A stretch of DNA of 8,091 nucleotides from Gallionella sp. (GTDB taxonomy: Bacteria > Pseudomonadota > Gammaproteobacteria > Burkholderiales > Gallionellaceae), in assembly GCA_017880945.1 (NCBI GenBank), contig JADGRM010000092.1:1-8091 (forward strand), in the 5' to 3' direction. The notes beneath the pieces were generated by a model, which saw nothing but the letters and a program-made list of their open reading frames with translations, searched no databases and was not told where the DNA came from. Below are positions 1-7,069 of this stretch, in pieces. How positions within the stretch are numbered: the first letter of the stretch is position 1; every line of letters starts with the position of its first letter. The position numbers and the translations under genes were made by a program.

Positions 1-240
1 ACGATTCTTGCTTGCGATTACTCTTGATGTTTTTTCTTGATTGGCACGTACATAAAGCAAATCGGCGGGTAATCATTTTAAGTGGCACAACGTTCTGTTC
101 GGTGAGACAATGGTTTTGCATTAGCACCTGAGGCGCTGCTGGCCGGCGCTCAATAAAGATTGGCTTCGCGCCGTCTGCATGGCGTCAGCGCAGCATGAGG
201 AGAATGCAATTGCGGCTGGAAATCTGTCCCGGTTTCTGAA
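1..240 (+). promoter_or_regulatory. Gene-free leader upstream of the maltodextrin operon
   Basis: No convincing coding region lies here on either strand; the open frame on the minus strand (150-362) runs into the amylase gene and has no family resemblance. The stretch is more AT-rich in its first 120 bases than the genes behind it, as expected for a promoter region. I could not find a well-spaced sigma-70 -35/-10 pair. AACGTT at 89-94 is a small palindrome of the kind found at the centre of LacI-family operators, but the flanking bases are not symmetric. A purine-rich AGGAG lies at 198-202. This region probably holds the operon promoter, because all genes that follow are closely spaced on the same strand; that is inference from position. 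Confidence 0.4.
210..239 (+). other. Possible leader mini-ORF coupled to the amylase start
   Basis: AGGAG at 198-202 is the only good Shine-Dalgarno site before the amylase gene, but it is 38 bases from the amylase ATG. It stands 7 bases before a TTG at 210 that opens a nine-codon frame (an ATG at 204 in the same frame is too close to the site). This frame stops with TGA at 237-239, and the amylase ATG begins at 241, after a single base. The arrangement would let ribosomes finish the mini-ORF and restart at the amylase, whose own start has no purine-rich site in front of it. The coding reality of such a short frame cannot be shown from sequence. Confidence 0.2.
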
Positions 241-1794
241 ATGAAATTCAGAACACGCAAATCCCGTCCTGCACTGGCTCGTTTCGCGCCGTTTCTTTTA
301 TCGTGCATTTTTTTATTATCGCCTGCGTTCTCGTGGGCGGCACCGGATTGGTCGGACGACATTCTGTATTTCGTGCTGATCGATCGCTACGCCGATGGAG
401 ACAGCACGAACAATCGCAGGGTTGAACGCAGCAATCCGGGTGGCTATCACGGCGGCGATCTGAAAGGTTTGACCCAGCATCTGGACGAGCTCGCCGACCT
501 GGGAATCACGGCGCTGTGGATCAACCCGGTTCAGAAACAAGTGCCCCAGGGTTTTTATGCCAGCGCCCCGGCAAACCTCGGCATTCCGGAATTCAAGCAC
601 TGGGGTTTTCACGGTTACTGGATCGATGATTTCACCGCGATGGAGCCGCAGTTCGGCAGCCTCGATGACCTGAAGCATCTCGTTGAGGAAGCGCACAAGC
701 GGCACATCAAGGTATTGCTCGATGTGGTTTATAACCACGCCGGTTATGGCTCCAGCTATGAATCACGCAGGACCTCTGACGGGCAGAGCTGGATGCGCTC
801 CGGCGAAGGCAATTGCGAGGTCGATCCGATCACGTGCCGTGTGGGCGGTCTGCCCGACTTCAAGACTGAGCTTCCCGAGGTCAGGGATTACCTCCTCAAT
901 GCCAACATAACCCTGGCCAAGCAAGCCGGAGTGGATGGTTTTCGCCTCGATACTTTCAAGCACGTCGATACAGATTTCTGGCTGGAGCATCGCCGCCGCA
1001 CGCGGGCCGAGCTCGGCAAGGATTTTTTTCTGCTGGCCGAGTACTGGGGCGGAAATGCAAGTTCGCTCGATCCTTTTTTTGCCCGGGACGAAATCGACGC
1101 CGGATTCGATTTCAGTTTCAAGGGCAGCTGCGAATCTTTTGTGAATGGTCGCGGTCGCACGGTTGCTTACGGCAGCTACCTGGCTTCTAGACACAAGGTA
1201 CGCAAAGGTTATTTGCTGGCGGATTATCTTTCCAGTCATGATGAACCGATGGCGTTGTACGACTTGAACGGGGATAAAGCCAAATTCCGAATTTGTGCGG
1301 CCATCCAGATGACGTCGATCGGAATGCCAGTGATCTATTACGGTGAAGAGGTGGCGCGCGCCGGAAGTGTATGGCCGCTCAACCGCACTGACATGCCGTG
1401 GGGTGATCGCGATATCAAGCCGGGAAACGGTCTGCCTCGCGATGAGTCCATGCGTGAATATTACAAGGCGCTGCTGCACATCCGGCGCCATCACCCGGCA
1501 TTGAGCCGCGGCGATTACACGCTGCTGTCGGGGCCTCAGGATGCAGTGCTTGCCTACATCCGGCATGACGCGGCGAGCGGCGATAACGTGATGGTTCTGG
1601 TCAGTCGGGATGACAAGGAATCGGCGGCGGACTTCATGCTGCCCGGCATTTGGCCAGACATTTGGAATGGCAAGCCGGTTGTGGATGAATTGACAAGCAA
1701 GCCGGTTACGGTTGCCGCGGGACGTATCGAGTTGATCATGGCCCCGAAGTCGGTGCGCATTCTAAGTTTGGCTTCAGGAAAGGCAGAGCACTGA
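241..1794 (+). CDS. Secreted GH13 alpha-amylase family glycoside hydrolase
   Basis: This 517-residue enzyme hydrolyses alpha-1,4 bonds of starch, glycogen or maltodextrin outside the cytoplasm. Residues 1-33 form a Sec signal peptide: a basic start (K2, R4, R6, K7, R9), a hydrophobic core and a likely cut after SWA. The (beta/alpha)8 barrel shows the four GH13 signatures: DVVYNH at 161-166, GFRLD at 233-237 with nucleophile D237 and R235, acid/base E267 in LLAEYWGG, and SSHD at 331-334 with stabiliser D334. LPDF at 204-207 resembles the extra GH13 region V. A C-terminal beta domain fills about 415-510. C192 and C199 may pair. The start at 241 is chosen because it gives a complete signal peptide, and the frame is closed upstream by TGA at 196-198; no ribosome site of its own is visible. 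It overlaps malK by one base, so it is probably co-translated with the transporter it feeds. The exact GH13 subfamily and product pattern are not decidable here. Confidence 0.93.
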   Translation: MKFRTRKSRPALARFAPFLLSCIFLLSPAFSWAAPDWSDDILYFVLIDRYADGDSTNNRRVERSNPGGYHGGDLKGLTQHLDELADLGITALWINPVQKQVPQGFYASAPANLGIPEFKHWGFHGYWIDDFTAMEPQFGSLDDLKHLVEEAHKRHIKVLLDVVYNHAGYGSSYESRRTSDGQSWMRSGEGNCEVDPITCRVGGLPDFKTELPEVRDYLLNANITLAKQAGVDGFRLDTFKHVDTDFWLEHRRRTRAELGKDFFLLAEYWGGNASSLDPFFARDEIDAGFDFSFKGSCESFVNGRGRTVAYGSYLASRHKVRKGYLLADYLSSHDEPMALYDLNGDKAKFRICAAIQMTSIGMPVIYYGEEVARAGSVWPLNRTDMPWGDRDIKPGNGLPRDESMREYYKALLHIRRHHPALSRGDYTLLSGPQDAVLAYIRHDAASGDNVMVLVSRDDKESAADFMLPGIWPDIWNGKPVVDELTSKPVTVAAGRIELIMAPKSVRILSLASGKAEH

Positions 1795-2912
1795 TGGCTT
1801 CAATCCGGTTCGACAAAATAGGGAAAAGTTACGGCGATACCGAGGTCATCAAGAACCTCGATTTTACCGTGAACGATGGGGAATTCATGGTGTTCGTCGG
1901 TCCGTCCGGATGCGGCAAATCCACGGTCTTGCGCATGATCGCCGGGCTGGAAACCATCACTTCCGGCGAGCTTTGGATCGGTGATCGCGTGGTAAACGAT
2001 GTCCATCCCAAGGATCGCGACATTGCGATGGTGTTCCAGAGCTACGCGCTTTATCCCCACATGAACGTGTTCGACAACATCGCCTTCGGCCTGAAGATCC
2101 GCAAGCTGCCCAACGCCGAGATCCAGCAAAGGGTAAAGGGCGTCGCAGACATGCTGGGGCTCGATAAATTTCTCGATCGCAAACCCAAGGCATTGTCCGG
2201 CGGTCAACGTCAGCGCGTCGCGCTGGGGCGCGCCATCGTCCGTAATCCATCGGTGTTTTTGTTTGATGAACCCTTGTCCAATCTGGATGCCGAGTTGCGT
2301 GTGCAGATGCGCGCAGAGATCAGCAATCTGCAGCGGCGGCTCAACACCACGACGGTCTATGTGACCCATGACCAGGTCGAAGCGATGACGATGGGTCAGC
2401 GCATCGCCGTCTTGCGCGCCTGCGACAGCGCGAGCTCCCTCGATACCAACCTGATGCAATGCGGTTCGCCGATGGATCTGTATGACCGGCCCGACAACGT
2501 CTTTGTGGCCCGCTTTATCGGCACACCGCATATGAACATCTTGCCCGCGCGTTTGAGTGACGATGGCACGGAAGTGGAGTTGTTGGGCGGACGGATGCCG
2601 GTCAGCGCCCAGTTCAAGGAAGGGGCACTTGCGATGCGCGGTCGTGACGTGATACTCGGCATCCGTCCGGAACACATCGGTGCTGCCCATGAGATCGATT
2701 GGGCTCAGACGCAGACATTGCAGGGCCAGGTGGAAATGGTTGAACTGCTGGGTCACGAAGCCATCCTGCATTTCAAGGTGGGAGAGCACGTTCTGACAGG
2801 TCGTTTGCACAGCCACGGCAGCCTGCCGGCTGTAGGCGACACGGTCAGCATGCAGTTGAAATGCGATGCGATCCATTTGTTTGACAAGGTCACCGAGTTG
2901 CGCTTGCGCTAA
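1794..2912 (+). CDS. malK: MalK-type maltodextrin ABC transporter ATPase
   Basis: The 372-residue cytoplasmic ATPase forms the dimer that powers MalF-MalG. In order: Walker A GPSGCGKST at 36-44, Q-loop Q82 in FQSYALYPH, the ABC signature LSGGQ at 134-138, Walker B VFLFDE at 154-159, D-loop SNLD at 162-165 and switch H192. A MalK-like OB/TOBE regulatory domain follows from about 235 to the end (GIRPEH at 289-294, HLFD at 361-364). Length and domain order match MalK/UgpC/MsmK ATPases; neighbours point to maltodextrin. An oddity is the stretch 207-223 between IAV and GSP: it is 17 residues where E. coli MalK has about 9, lacks the usual DG turn and contains C210 and C223. The start ATG overlaps the amylase stop (TGATG), with AGGAAAGG at 1776-1783 as its ribosome site. 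Whether it also controls a regulator, as E. coli MalK does with MalT, cannot be told. Confidence 0.95.
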   Translation: MASIRFDKIGKSYGDTEVIKNLDFTVNDGEFMVFVGPSGCGKSTVLRMIAGLETITSGELWIGDRVVNDVHPKDRDIAMVFQSYALYPHMNVFDNIAFGLKIRKLPNAEIQQRVKGVADMLGLDKFLDRKPKALSGGQRQRVALGRAIVRNPSVFLFDEPLSNLDAELRVQMRAEISNLQRRLNTTTVYVTHDQVEAMTMGQRIAVLRACDSASSLDTNLMQCGSPMDLYDRPDNVFVARFIGTPHMNILPARLSDDGTEVELLGGRMPVSAQFKEGALAMRGRDVILGIRPEHIGAAHEIDWAQTQTLQGQVEMVELLGHEAILHFKVGEHVLTGRLHSHGSLPAVGDTVSMQLKCDAIHLFDKVTELRLR

Positions 2913-2922
2913 ACATTTTTCG

Positions 2923-2928
2923 AGGAGG
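2923..2928 (+). promoter_or_regulatory. Perfect ribosome binding site of malE
   Basis: AGGAGG lies 5 bases before the malE ATG, and is the strongest Shine-Dalgarno site in the window. It contrasts with the weak sites before the amylase and malF genes. This fits the general need of binding-protein transporters for much more binding protein than permease, and it fixes the malE start at 2934. Confidence 0.85.
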
Positions 2929-2933
2929 AAATC

Positions 2934-4157
2934 ATGAAACGATCACAAACGTTCTTTGCAGCCGGCACGCTGTTCATTGCCGGTATTTTCAGCGCAGCAC
3001 AGGCGGCCGAGCTGGTGGTCTGGCATGCCTACCGGGGCGCAGAAAAGTCCGCCTTTGAAAAAGTCGCCAAGCTGTACGAAACAAAAATGGCGAGCAAGGG
3101 CATCAAGGTGACGACGCTGGCGATTCCTTACGATGCTTACGCGGACAAGATCAGCGCATCCGTGCCCAGGGGGAAAGGACCGGATGTTTTCATTTATGCA
3201 CAGGATCGCCTTGGCGGCTGGATCGAGTCCGGCAAGACCGTGGAGCCGATCGGTTTCTATATGGACGATGCGACCCGCAAACAGTTTTTGCCCGGCATGC
3301 TGGATGCGATGACTTACAAGGGTACGGTCTATGGGCTGCCGCTGAATTACAAGAGTATCACGTTGATCTACAACAAGGCGCTGGTGAAAAAGCCGCCGAA
3401 AACTTCGACAGAACTGGTCAATCTCGCCAAGAAATTGACCAATGCAGAATCGGGCCGCTACGGACTGGTTTACTGGTACACCAACTTTTATTTTCATGCC
3501 GCGCTGATGAATGCCTTCGGCGGCCACGTGTTCGACAAGGATGGCAAACTGGTGCTGGATTCGCCGGAGACGATCGCCTCGATCAAGCAGATGATGAAAT
3601 GGTACAAGCAGGATGGCATCATGCCAACGGAGCCTTCCGAGGCTTTGGTGTCTTCGATGTTCAACGAGGGCAAGGCGGCCATGGTGTTCAACGGGCCGTG
3701 GTTCATCGGCGAGATTTCCCCCTCGGTGGATTATGGTCTGGCGGTGCTGCCGGTGATAGACGAAGCCGGCAAGAAGCCGATGCGACCATGGCTTACGATC
3801 GAGGGTGCATACGTGTCCGCCAGTTCGAAGCAGAAGGAGCTGGCTTATGATTTCGCGAAATTCCTTACCTCTGAGGAAGCCGGTCTGATACTGGCTCTGG
3901 AAGGCCGGCAATTGCACACCAACGCCACGATCTACAAGGACAAGCGTGTCTCCGGCGATGTCGTGCTCAAGGCCTTCCACGATCAGTTGAGCAGTGCCGA
4001 GCCGATGCCCAACCGCGCGGAAATGACCATGATGTGGTCGCCGGCGACGACAGCGATGAACAAGGTCGTCAAGGGCAATGCCACCCCCGAGGCGGCGCTT
4101 AAGGAAGCATCGGATGCGATACAGGAAAGCATCAACGCATTGCGCAAGGGACGCTGA
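2934..4157 (+). CDS. malE: Periplasmic maltodextrin-binding protein MalE
   Basis: This 407-residue extracytoplasmic solute-binding protein captures maltose or maltodextrins and delivers them to MalF-MalG. Residues 1-24 are a Sec signal peptide with a clear AQA cut site. The mature protein starts AELVVWHAYRG and tracks E. coli MalE through its whole length: GPDVFIYAQDRLGG at 82-95 (E. coli has GPDIIFWAHDRFGG), LIYNKAL at 144-150, an aromatic cluster around 181-187, NGPW at 253-256 with the ligand-stacking tryptophan, EPMPN at 356-360 and W368, which matches a second stacking tryptophan. E. coli W62 is replaced by Y88. There is no lipobox, so it should be soluble in the periplasm. A strong ribosome site and a 21-base gap behind malK indicate high output from the same transcript. 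Ligand length preference is not deducible. Confidence 0.95.
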   Translation: MKRSQTFFAAGTLFIAGIFSAAQAAELVVWHAYRGAEKSAFEKVAKLYETKMASKGIKVTTLAIPYDAYADKISASVPRGKGPDVFIYAQDRLGGWIESGKTVEPIGFYMDDATRKQFLPGMLDAMTYKGTVYGLPLNYKSITLIYNKALVKKPPKTSTELVNLAKKLTNAESGRYGLVYWYTNFYFHAALMNAFGGHVFDKDGKLVLDSPETIASIKQMMKWYKQDGIMPTEPSEALVSSMFNEGKAAMVFNGPWFIGEISPSVDYGLAVLPVIDEAGKKPMRPWLTIEGAYVSASSKQKELAYDFAKFLTSEEAGLILALEGRQLHTNATIYKDKRVSGDVVLKAFHDQLSSAEPMPNRAEMTMMWSPATTAMNKVVKGNATPEAALKEASDAIQESINALRKGR

Positions 4158-4177
4158 TTCGTTGCAGCGATTAGCCC
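4148..4177 (+). other. Possible mRNA hairpin at the malE stop codon
   Basis: CGCTG at 4152-4156 can pair with CAGCG at 4165-4169 across an 8-base loop, and GGG at 4148-4150 with CCC at 4175-4177 could extend the stem over an unequal bulge. The stem covers the malE stop codon and the malE-malF gap, and no run of T follows, so it is not a standard terminator. In E. coli, hairpins in the malE-malF gap protect malE mRNA and help make malE expression exceed malF; the same role here is inference. Confidence 0.3.
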
Positions 4178-4192
4178 AGGCCGATAACTGAC

Positions 4193-6136
4193 ATGAACTT
4201 TGCCGAACACCTGAAGCGATCCGCCGTGCTGGGTTTGGCTATCAGCATCCTGATCACGCTCGCGCTCAGCACCTGGATGTTTCGCGCAGAGGAGAGTGAT
4301 CTCCGCCTGCAGCACAGGCAGCGTCTGGCGGTGATGCATGCCAATGCATTGGCGCTGGCCGTCGCCAACACCAACGTCGAAGAAACGGGCAAGCGGGTCA
4401 GTGATATCCAGAAACTCGATCCCCGGATCGAGTCCGTGATCATCGTCGGTGGCATGCAGCTGGTGGCCTCCACCCGCGCCGAAGATGCGGCACCGCGCCA
4501 GCTAGGGCGCGAAGAAAAAGCCTTGTTCGATCTGAGCGACCAGATTCGAACCGCCCGCGAGACGAACCGGGGCGAAGATGTGGTTCGCAAGAAAACCGTC
4601 CAGATCGAAGAAAAGACGATCGGCCATATCGTGGTCACGGTCCCTTACCTGTCGGATGGGCAGTTTGCCGGAATTTTGCAGATGAAATTCAACACGACCG
4701 GGCCGGATGTCTCCGGCGCAGATATCTTCAGTCCCGCGCCGGATTCATACACATTGCCTGCATTGCTTTTTTTGGCAGCCTTGCTGGCGGGTTCGTTGTT
4801 CCGCATGAGCACGGAGCGGAAAGTCGATTTCACCAAACTGCTCGCGCTGGGCGTGTTTCTGTTGATTGCGCTGTTTTTCCAGCAGCAGCGGCTAGAGCGG
4901 CTCGAGCGGACGGTGACTCAAGCCAATCAGGCAATTGCGGCGAACTACCTTGCAGCGGCCCAGCAGTATGACCGATTGGGCTATTTGGCATTGCCGCGAG
5001 ATAACTCATCCGTTAATCTTTGGGATACCGATCATTACCAGCGTCCCCTCGGCCTGATCGCCGCCGACGGCAGCGTTTCAGCCAAAACCCAAGCTGCGTA
5101 TTTCGACAAGCGCAGCGGATTTCTGAAACGTATCCTTGGTGCGATCGATCTGCTTGGCGCGGCCGTGTTGCTGATGTTCCTTTACGGTTATGCGGCGCGC
5201 ACGTTCGCAGCACTGAAGGAACACGCCGACGCATACACCTATGTGGCCCCCGCAATGATAGGCATGCTGGTGCTGGTGTTCTTCCCGTTCGCATACGGCA
5301 TCACGCTATCGTTCACCGACACGACACTGTTCAACGAATTTTTGCCGTTTCAGGATCGCTTGATAGGTTGGGCCAACTTCAAGGCCATACTTGGCGATGT
5401 CAATTTGTACGAGCGAACTGCTGGCGGGATCATCTGGAATTACCAGAACTTCTATTGGACATTGCTCGTCACCGTGGCCTGGACGATATCCAATGTCACG
5501 ATCGGCGTCACCGTCGGTTTCTTGCTGGCGATGGCGCTGAACACCGAGGGGCTGAGAGGCAAGGCGATCTATCGCGTGCTGCTGATACTTCCCTGGGCGA
5601 TACCCAATTACATCACGGCACTGGTGTGGCGCGGCATGTTCCATCCGCAGTTTGGTGTCATCAATCAGGTGTTGCAGATGTTCGGCATGCAACCCGTCGC
5701 CTGGTTCGACGGTGTCTTCAGTTCATTCTTCACTGGGGTGGCGACGAACGGCTGGCTGAGCTTTCCGTTCATGATGGTGGTGATACTGGGTGCTCTTCAA
5801 TCCATACCCAAGGACATGTATGAAGCTGCCGAGGTCGAGGGAGCCGATCGCTGGCAGCGCCTGAGATACATCACGCTGCCGTTGTTGCGGCCGACATTGA
5901 TCCCGGCCATCGTGCTGTCGGTGGTATGGACCTTCAATATGTTCAACATCATCTTCCTGGTTTCCGGGGGCGAACCGGGAGGAGCCAACGAGATCCTGAT
6001 CACCAAGGCTTACAAGATCGCATTTGAAAATTACCAGTATGCGTACGCGGCCGCCTACTCGACCGTGATCTTCATGATCTTGCTGGTGTATGGGATTTTC
6101 CAGACCCGCATAACCAAAGCGACGGAGTCATTCTGA
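4193..6136 (+). CDS. malF: Enlarged MalF permease with N-terminal sensor-like domain
   Basis: The C-terminal part, about residues 345-647, is a typical MalF-type inner-membrane permease: six membrane segments near 350-374, 421-447, 458-480, 516-537, 569-592 and 618-637, and the EAA coupling loop at 544-567 (EAAEVEGADRW, then ITLP) that docks on MalK. The first 345 residues are unusual. A membrane segment at about 11-29 is followed by an extracytoplasmic domain of about 150 residues whose pattern (DPRIESVIIVGG at 76-87, VAST at 91-94, VVTVPYLSDGQFAGILQMKF at 147-166) resembles Cache/PAS-like periplasmic sensor folds. Next come membrane segments at 186-203 and 215-229, a helical extracytoplasmic loop rich in Q, R and E at 230-312, and a fourth segment at 314-334. 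E. coli MalF has 514 residues and carries its large P2 loop in a different place. The ribosome site is weak (CAGG at 4177-4180). The permease role is secure; the domain fold is inferred. Confidence 0.9.
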   Translation: MNFAEHLKRSAVLGLAISILITLALSTWMFRAEESDLRLQHRQRLAVMHANALALAVANTNVEETGKRVSDIQKLDPRIESVIIVGGMQLVASTRAEDAAPRQLGREEKALFDLSDQIRTARETNRGEDVVRKKTVQIEEKTIGHIVVTVPYLSDGQFAGILQMKFNTTGPDVSGADIFSPAPDSYTLPALLFLAALLAGSLFRMSTERKVDFTKLLALGVFLLIALFFQQQRLERLERTVTQANQAIAANYLAAAQQYDRLGYLALPRDNSSVNLWDTDHYQRPLGLIAADGSVSAKTQAAYFDKRSGFLKRILGAIDLLGAAVLLMFLYGYAARTFAALKEHADAYTYVAPAMIGMLVLVFFPFAYGITLSFTDTTLFNEFLPFQDRLIGWANFKAILGDVNLYERTAGGIIWNYQNFYWTLLVTVAWTISNVTIGVTVGFLLAMALNTEGLRGKAIYRVLLILPWAIPNYITALVWRGMFHPQFGVINQVLQMFGMQPVAWFDGVFSSFFTGVATNGWLSFPFMMVVILGALQSIPKDMYEAAEVEGADRWQRLRYITLPLLRPTLIPAIVLSVVWTFNMFNIIFLVSGGEPGGANEILITKAYKIAFENYQYAYAAAYSTVIFMILLVYGIFQTRITKATESF

Positions 6137-6137
6137 C

Positions 6138-7010
6138 ATGGCAGATATAAAAACCAGGAATCATGTATGGCTGCATGTGGTCCTGATCAGCTTCACCGTG
6201 CTGGCGATCTATCCGGTGCTGTGGGTGTTGGCGCTGTCGTTTTCCGGCCAGCAAAGCGTGGGCCTGATCGACCTGCCGAAAGACCCGAGTTTCCTCGAGC
6301 GGTTCAGGGGCATATTGCCGGTGCCGGCACACTGGTCGGTAAAAAATTTCACCGAAGTCTGGACGGAGCAGGATTTTGGCCGCTGGATGTGGAACAGCCT
6401 GGTGGTCTCGCTGATGACGACCGCGCTGGGTGTGTTTCTCGCATGCACCGCGGCCTACGCTTTCTCGCGGTTTCGTTTCCCCGGTCGTAACGTCGGCATG
6501 CTGATGTTCCTGATATCGCAAATGTTCCCCGGCACGCTGATGCTGATCCCGCTGTTTATCATCATCGTCAAATGGATGGGATTGGGCAACACCTATGTGG
6601 GTCTCGTCATCGTGTACGCGACGACCGCGATCCCTTTCTGTGTCTGGATGCTCAAGGGATACTTCGACACCATCCCCTACGACATCGAGGAATCCGCCAT
6701 TATCGATGGTGCATCGAGGCTGACGATCTTCCTGCGCATCATCCTGCCGCTGGCCAAGCCCGCGATCGCGATCACCGCGCTGTTTTCGTTCATGACCGCC
6801 TGGAATGAATTCATCCTCGCTTCGATTTTTATGGAATCGGAGGCGAACTACACAGCCCCGGTCGGGCTGCGCTTTTTTGTCGGCGGATTCACTTCGCAAT
6901 GGGGGTACTTCGCGGCCGGTTCGGTAATCGTTTCGCTTCCTGTGGTGGCATTGTTTTTGCAACTGCAAAAATATCTGATCTCGGGTTTGACCGCGGGCAG
7001 TGTTAAATAA
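6138..7010 (+). CDS. malG: MalG-type maltodextrin ABC transporter permease
   Basis: This 290-residue inner-membrane protein is the second half of the translocation pore and pairs with MalF. It has six hydrophobic segments, at about 10-34, 85-109, 119-144, 150-171, 208-228 and 256-275. The EAA loop at 184-208 starts EESAIIDGAS and ends IILPLAKP, the contact with MalK. AYAFSRFRFPGR at 106-117 is a typical MalG cytoplasmic segment, and the C-terminal tail ISGLTAGSVK closely matches the end of E. coli MalG (GLTAGGVKG), a tail that in MalG reaches the MalK interface. Length is normal. The ATG stands one base after the malF stop, with GGAG at 6124-6127 inside malF, so the two permeases are probably translationally coupled. 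A degenerate copy of the last 45 codons lies just downstream. Confidence 0.95.
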   Translation: MADIKTRNHVWLHVVLISFTVLAIYPVLWVLALSFSGQQSVGLIDLPKDPSFLERFRGILPVPAHWSVKNFTEVWTEQDFGRWMWNSLVVSLMTTALGVFLACTAAYAFSRFRFPGRNVGMLMFLISQMFPGTLMLIPLFIIIVKWMGLGNTYVGLVIVYATTAIPFCVWMLKGYFDTIPYDIEESAIIDGASRLTIFLRIILPLAKPAIAITALFSFMTAWNEFILASIFMESEANYTAPVGLRFFVGGFTSQWGYFAAGSVIVSLPVVALFLQLQKYLISGLTAGSVK

Positions 7011-7030
7011 TTGTTACAAAATGTAATACA

Positions 7031-7054
7031 GGGGAGTAAGATTCTCGCATCCCC
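7031..7054 (+). terminator. Weak hairpin after malG, possible attenuator
   Basis: GGGGA at 7031-7035 can pair with TCCCC at 7050-7054 over a 14-base loop. A T-rich stretch comes about ten bases later (7064-7071), too far for a classical intrinsic terminator. It may reduce read-through from malG into the following gene, but the stem is short and the call is tentative. A smaller AT-only inverted repeat, TTACA-AAA-TGTAA, lies at 7014-7026 right after the malG stop. Confidence 0.2.
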
Positions 7055-7069
7055 GCAGGTAATATTTTC

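Noticed and set aside
30..60. Similarity of the upstream T-rich segment (TTTTTCTTGATTGGC, then CATAAAG) to 7064-7095
   Set aside because: The match needs a gap and different spacing, and the downstream copy is already explained by its alignment with malG, so chance in T-rich DNA is the simpler reading.
83..97. TGGCAC at 83-88 (and at 42-47) as a sigma-54 -24 element
   Set aside because: At the required distance the bases are not GC (TG at 96-97 for the first), so the -12 element is missing in both cases.
86..97. AACGTT centre as a LacI-family operator controlling the operon
   Set aside because: Only six bases are symmetric; the flanks do not mirror each other and there is no regulator gene in the window to match it to.
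289..306. LLSC at residues 19-22 of the amylase as a lipoprotein lipobox
   Set aside because: Leucine at -2 is unusual, the hydrophobic stretch continues past the cysteine, and a normal signal peptidase I site follows at SWA.
1800..2876. Long open frame on the minus strand (358 codons) opposite malK
   Set aside because: It mirrors a real gene with clear ATPase motifs, and its translation is rich in H, Q and R without any recognisable domain. The same holds for the minus-strand frames at 763-1566, 2943-3980 and 6072-6968.
5020..5823. 267-codon + strand frame inside malF, hinting at a frameshift
   Set aside because: The malF frame runs unbroken through the region with all membrane segments and the EAA loop; the alternative frame gives an arginine-rich product with no family.
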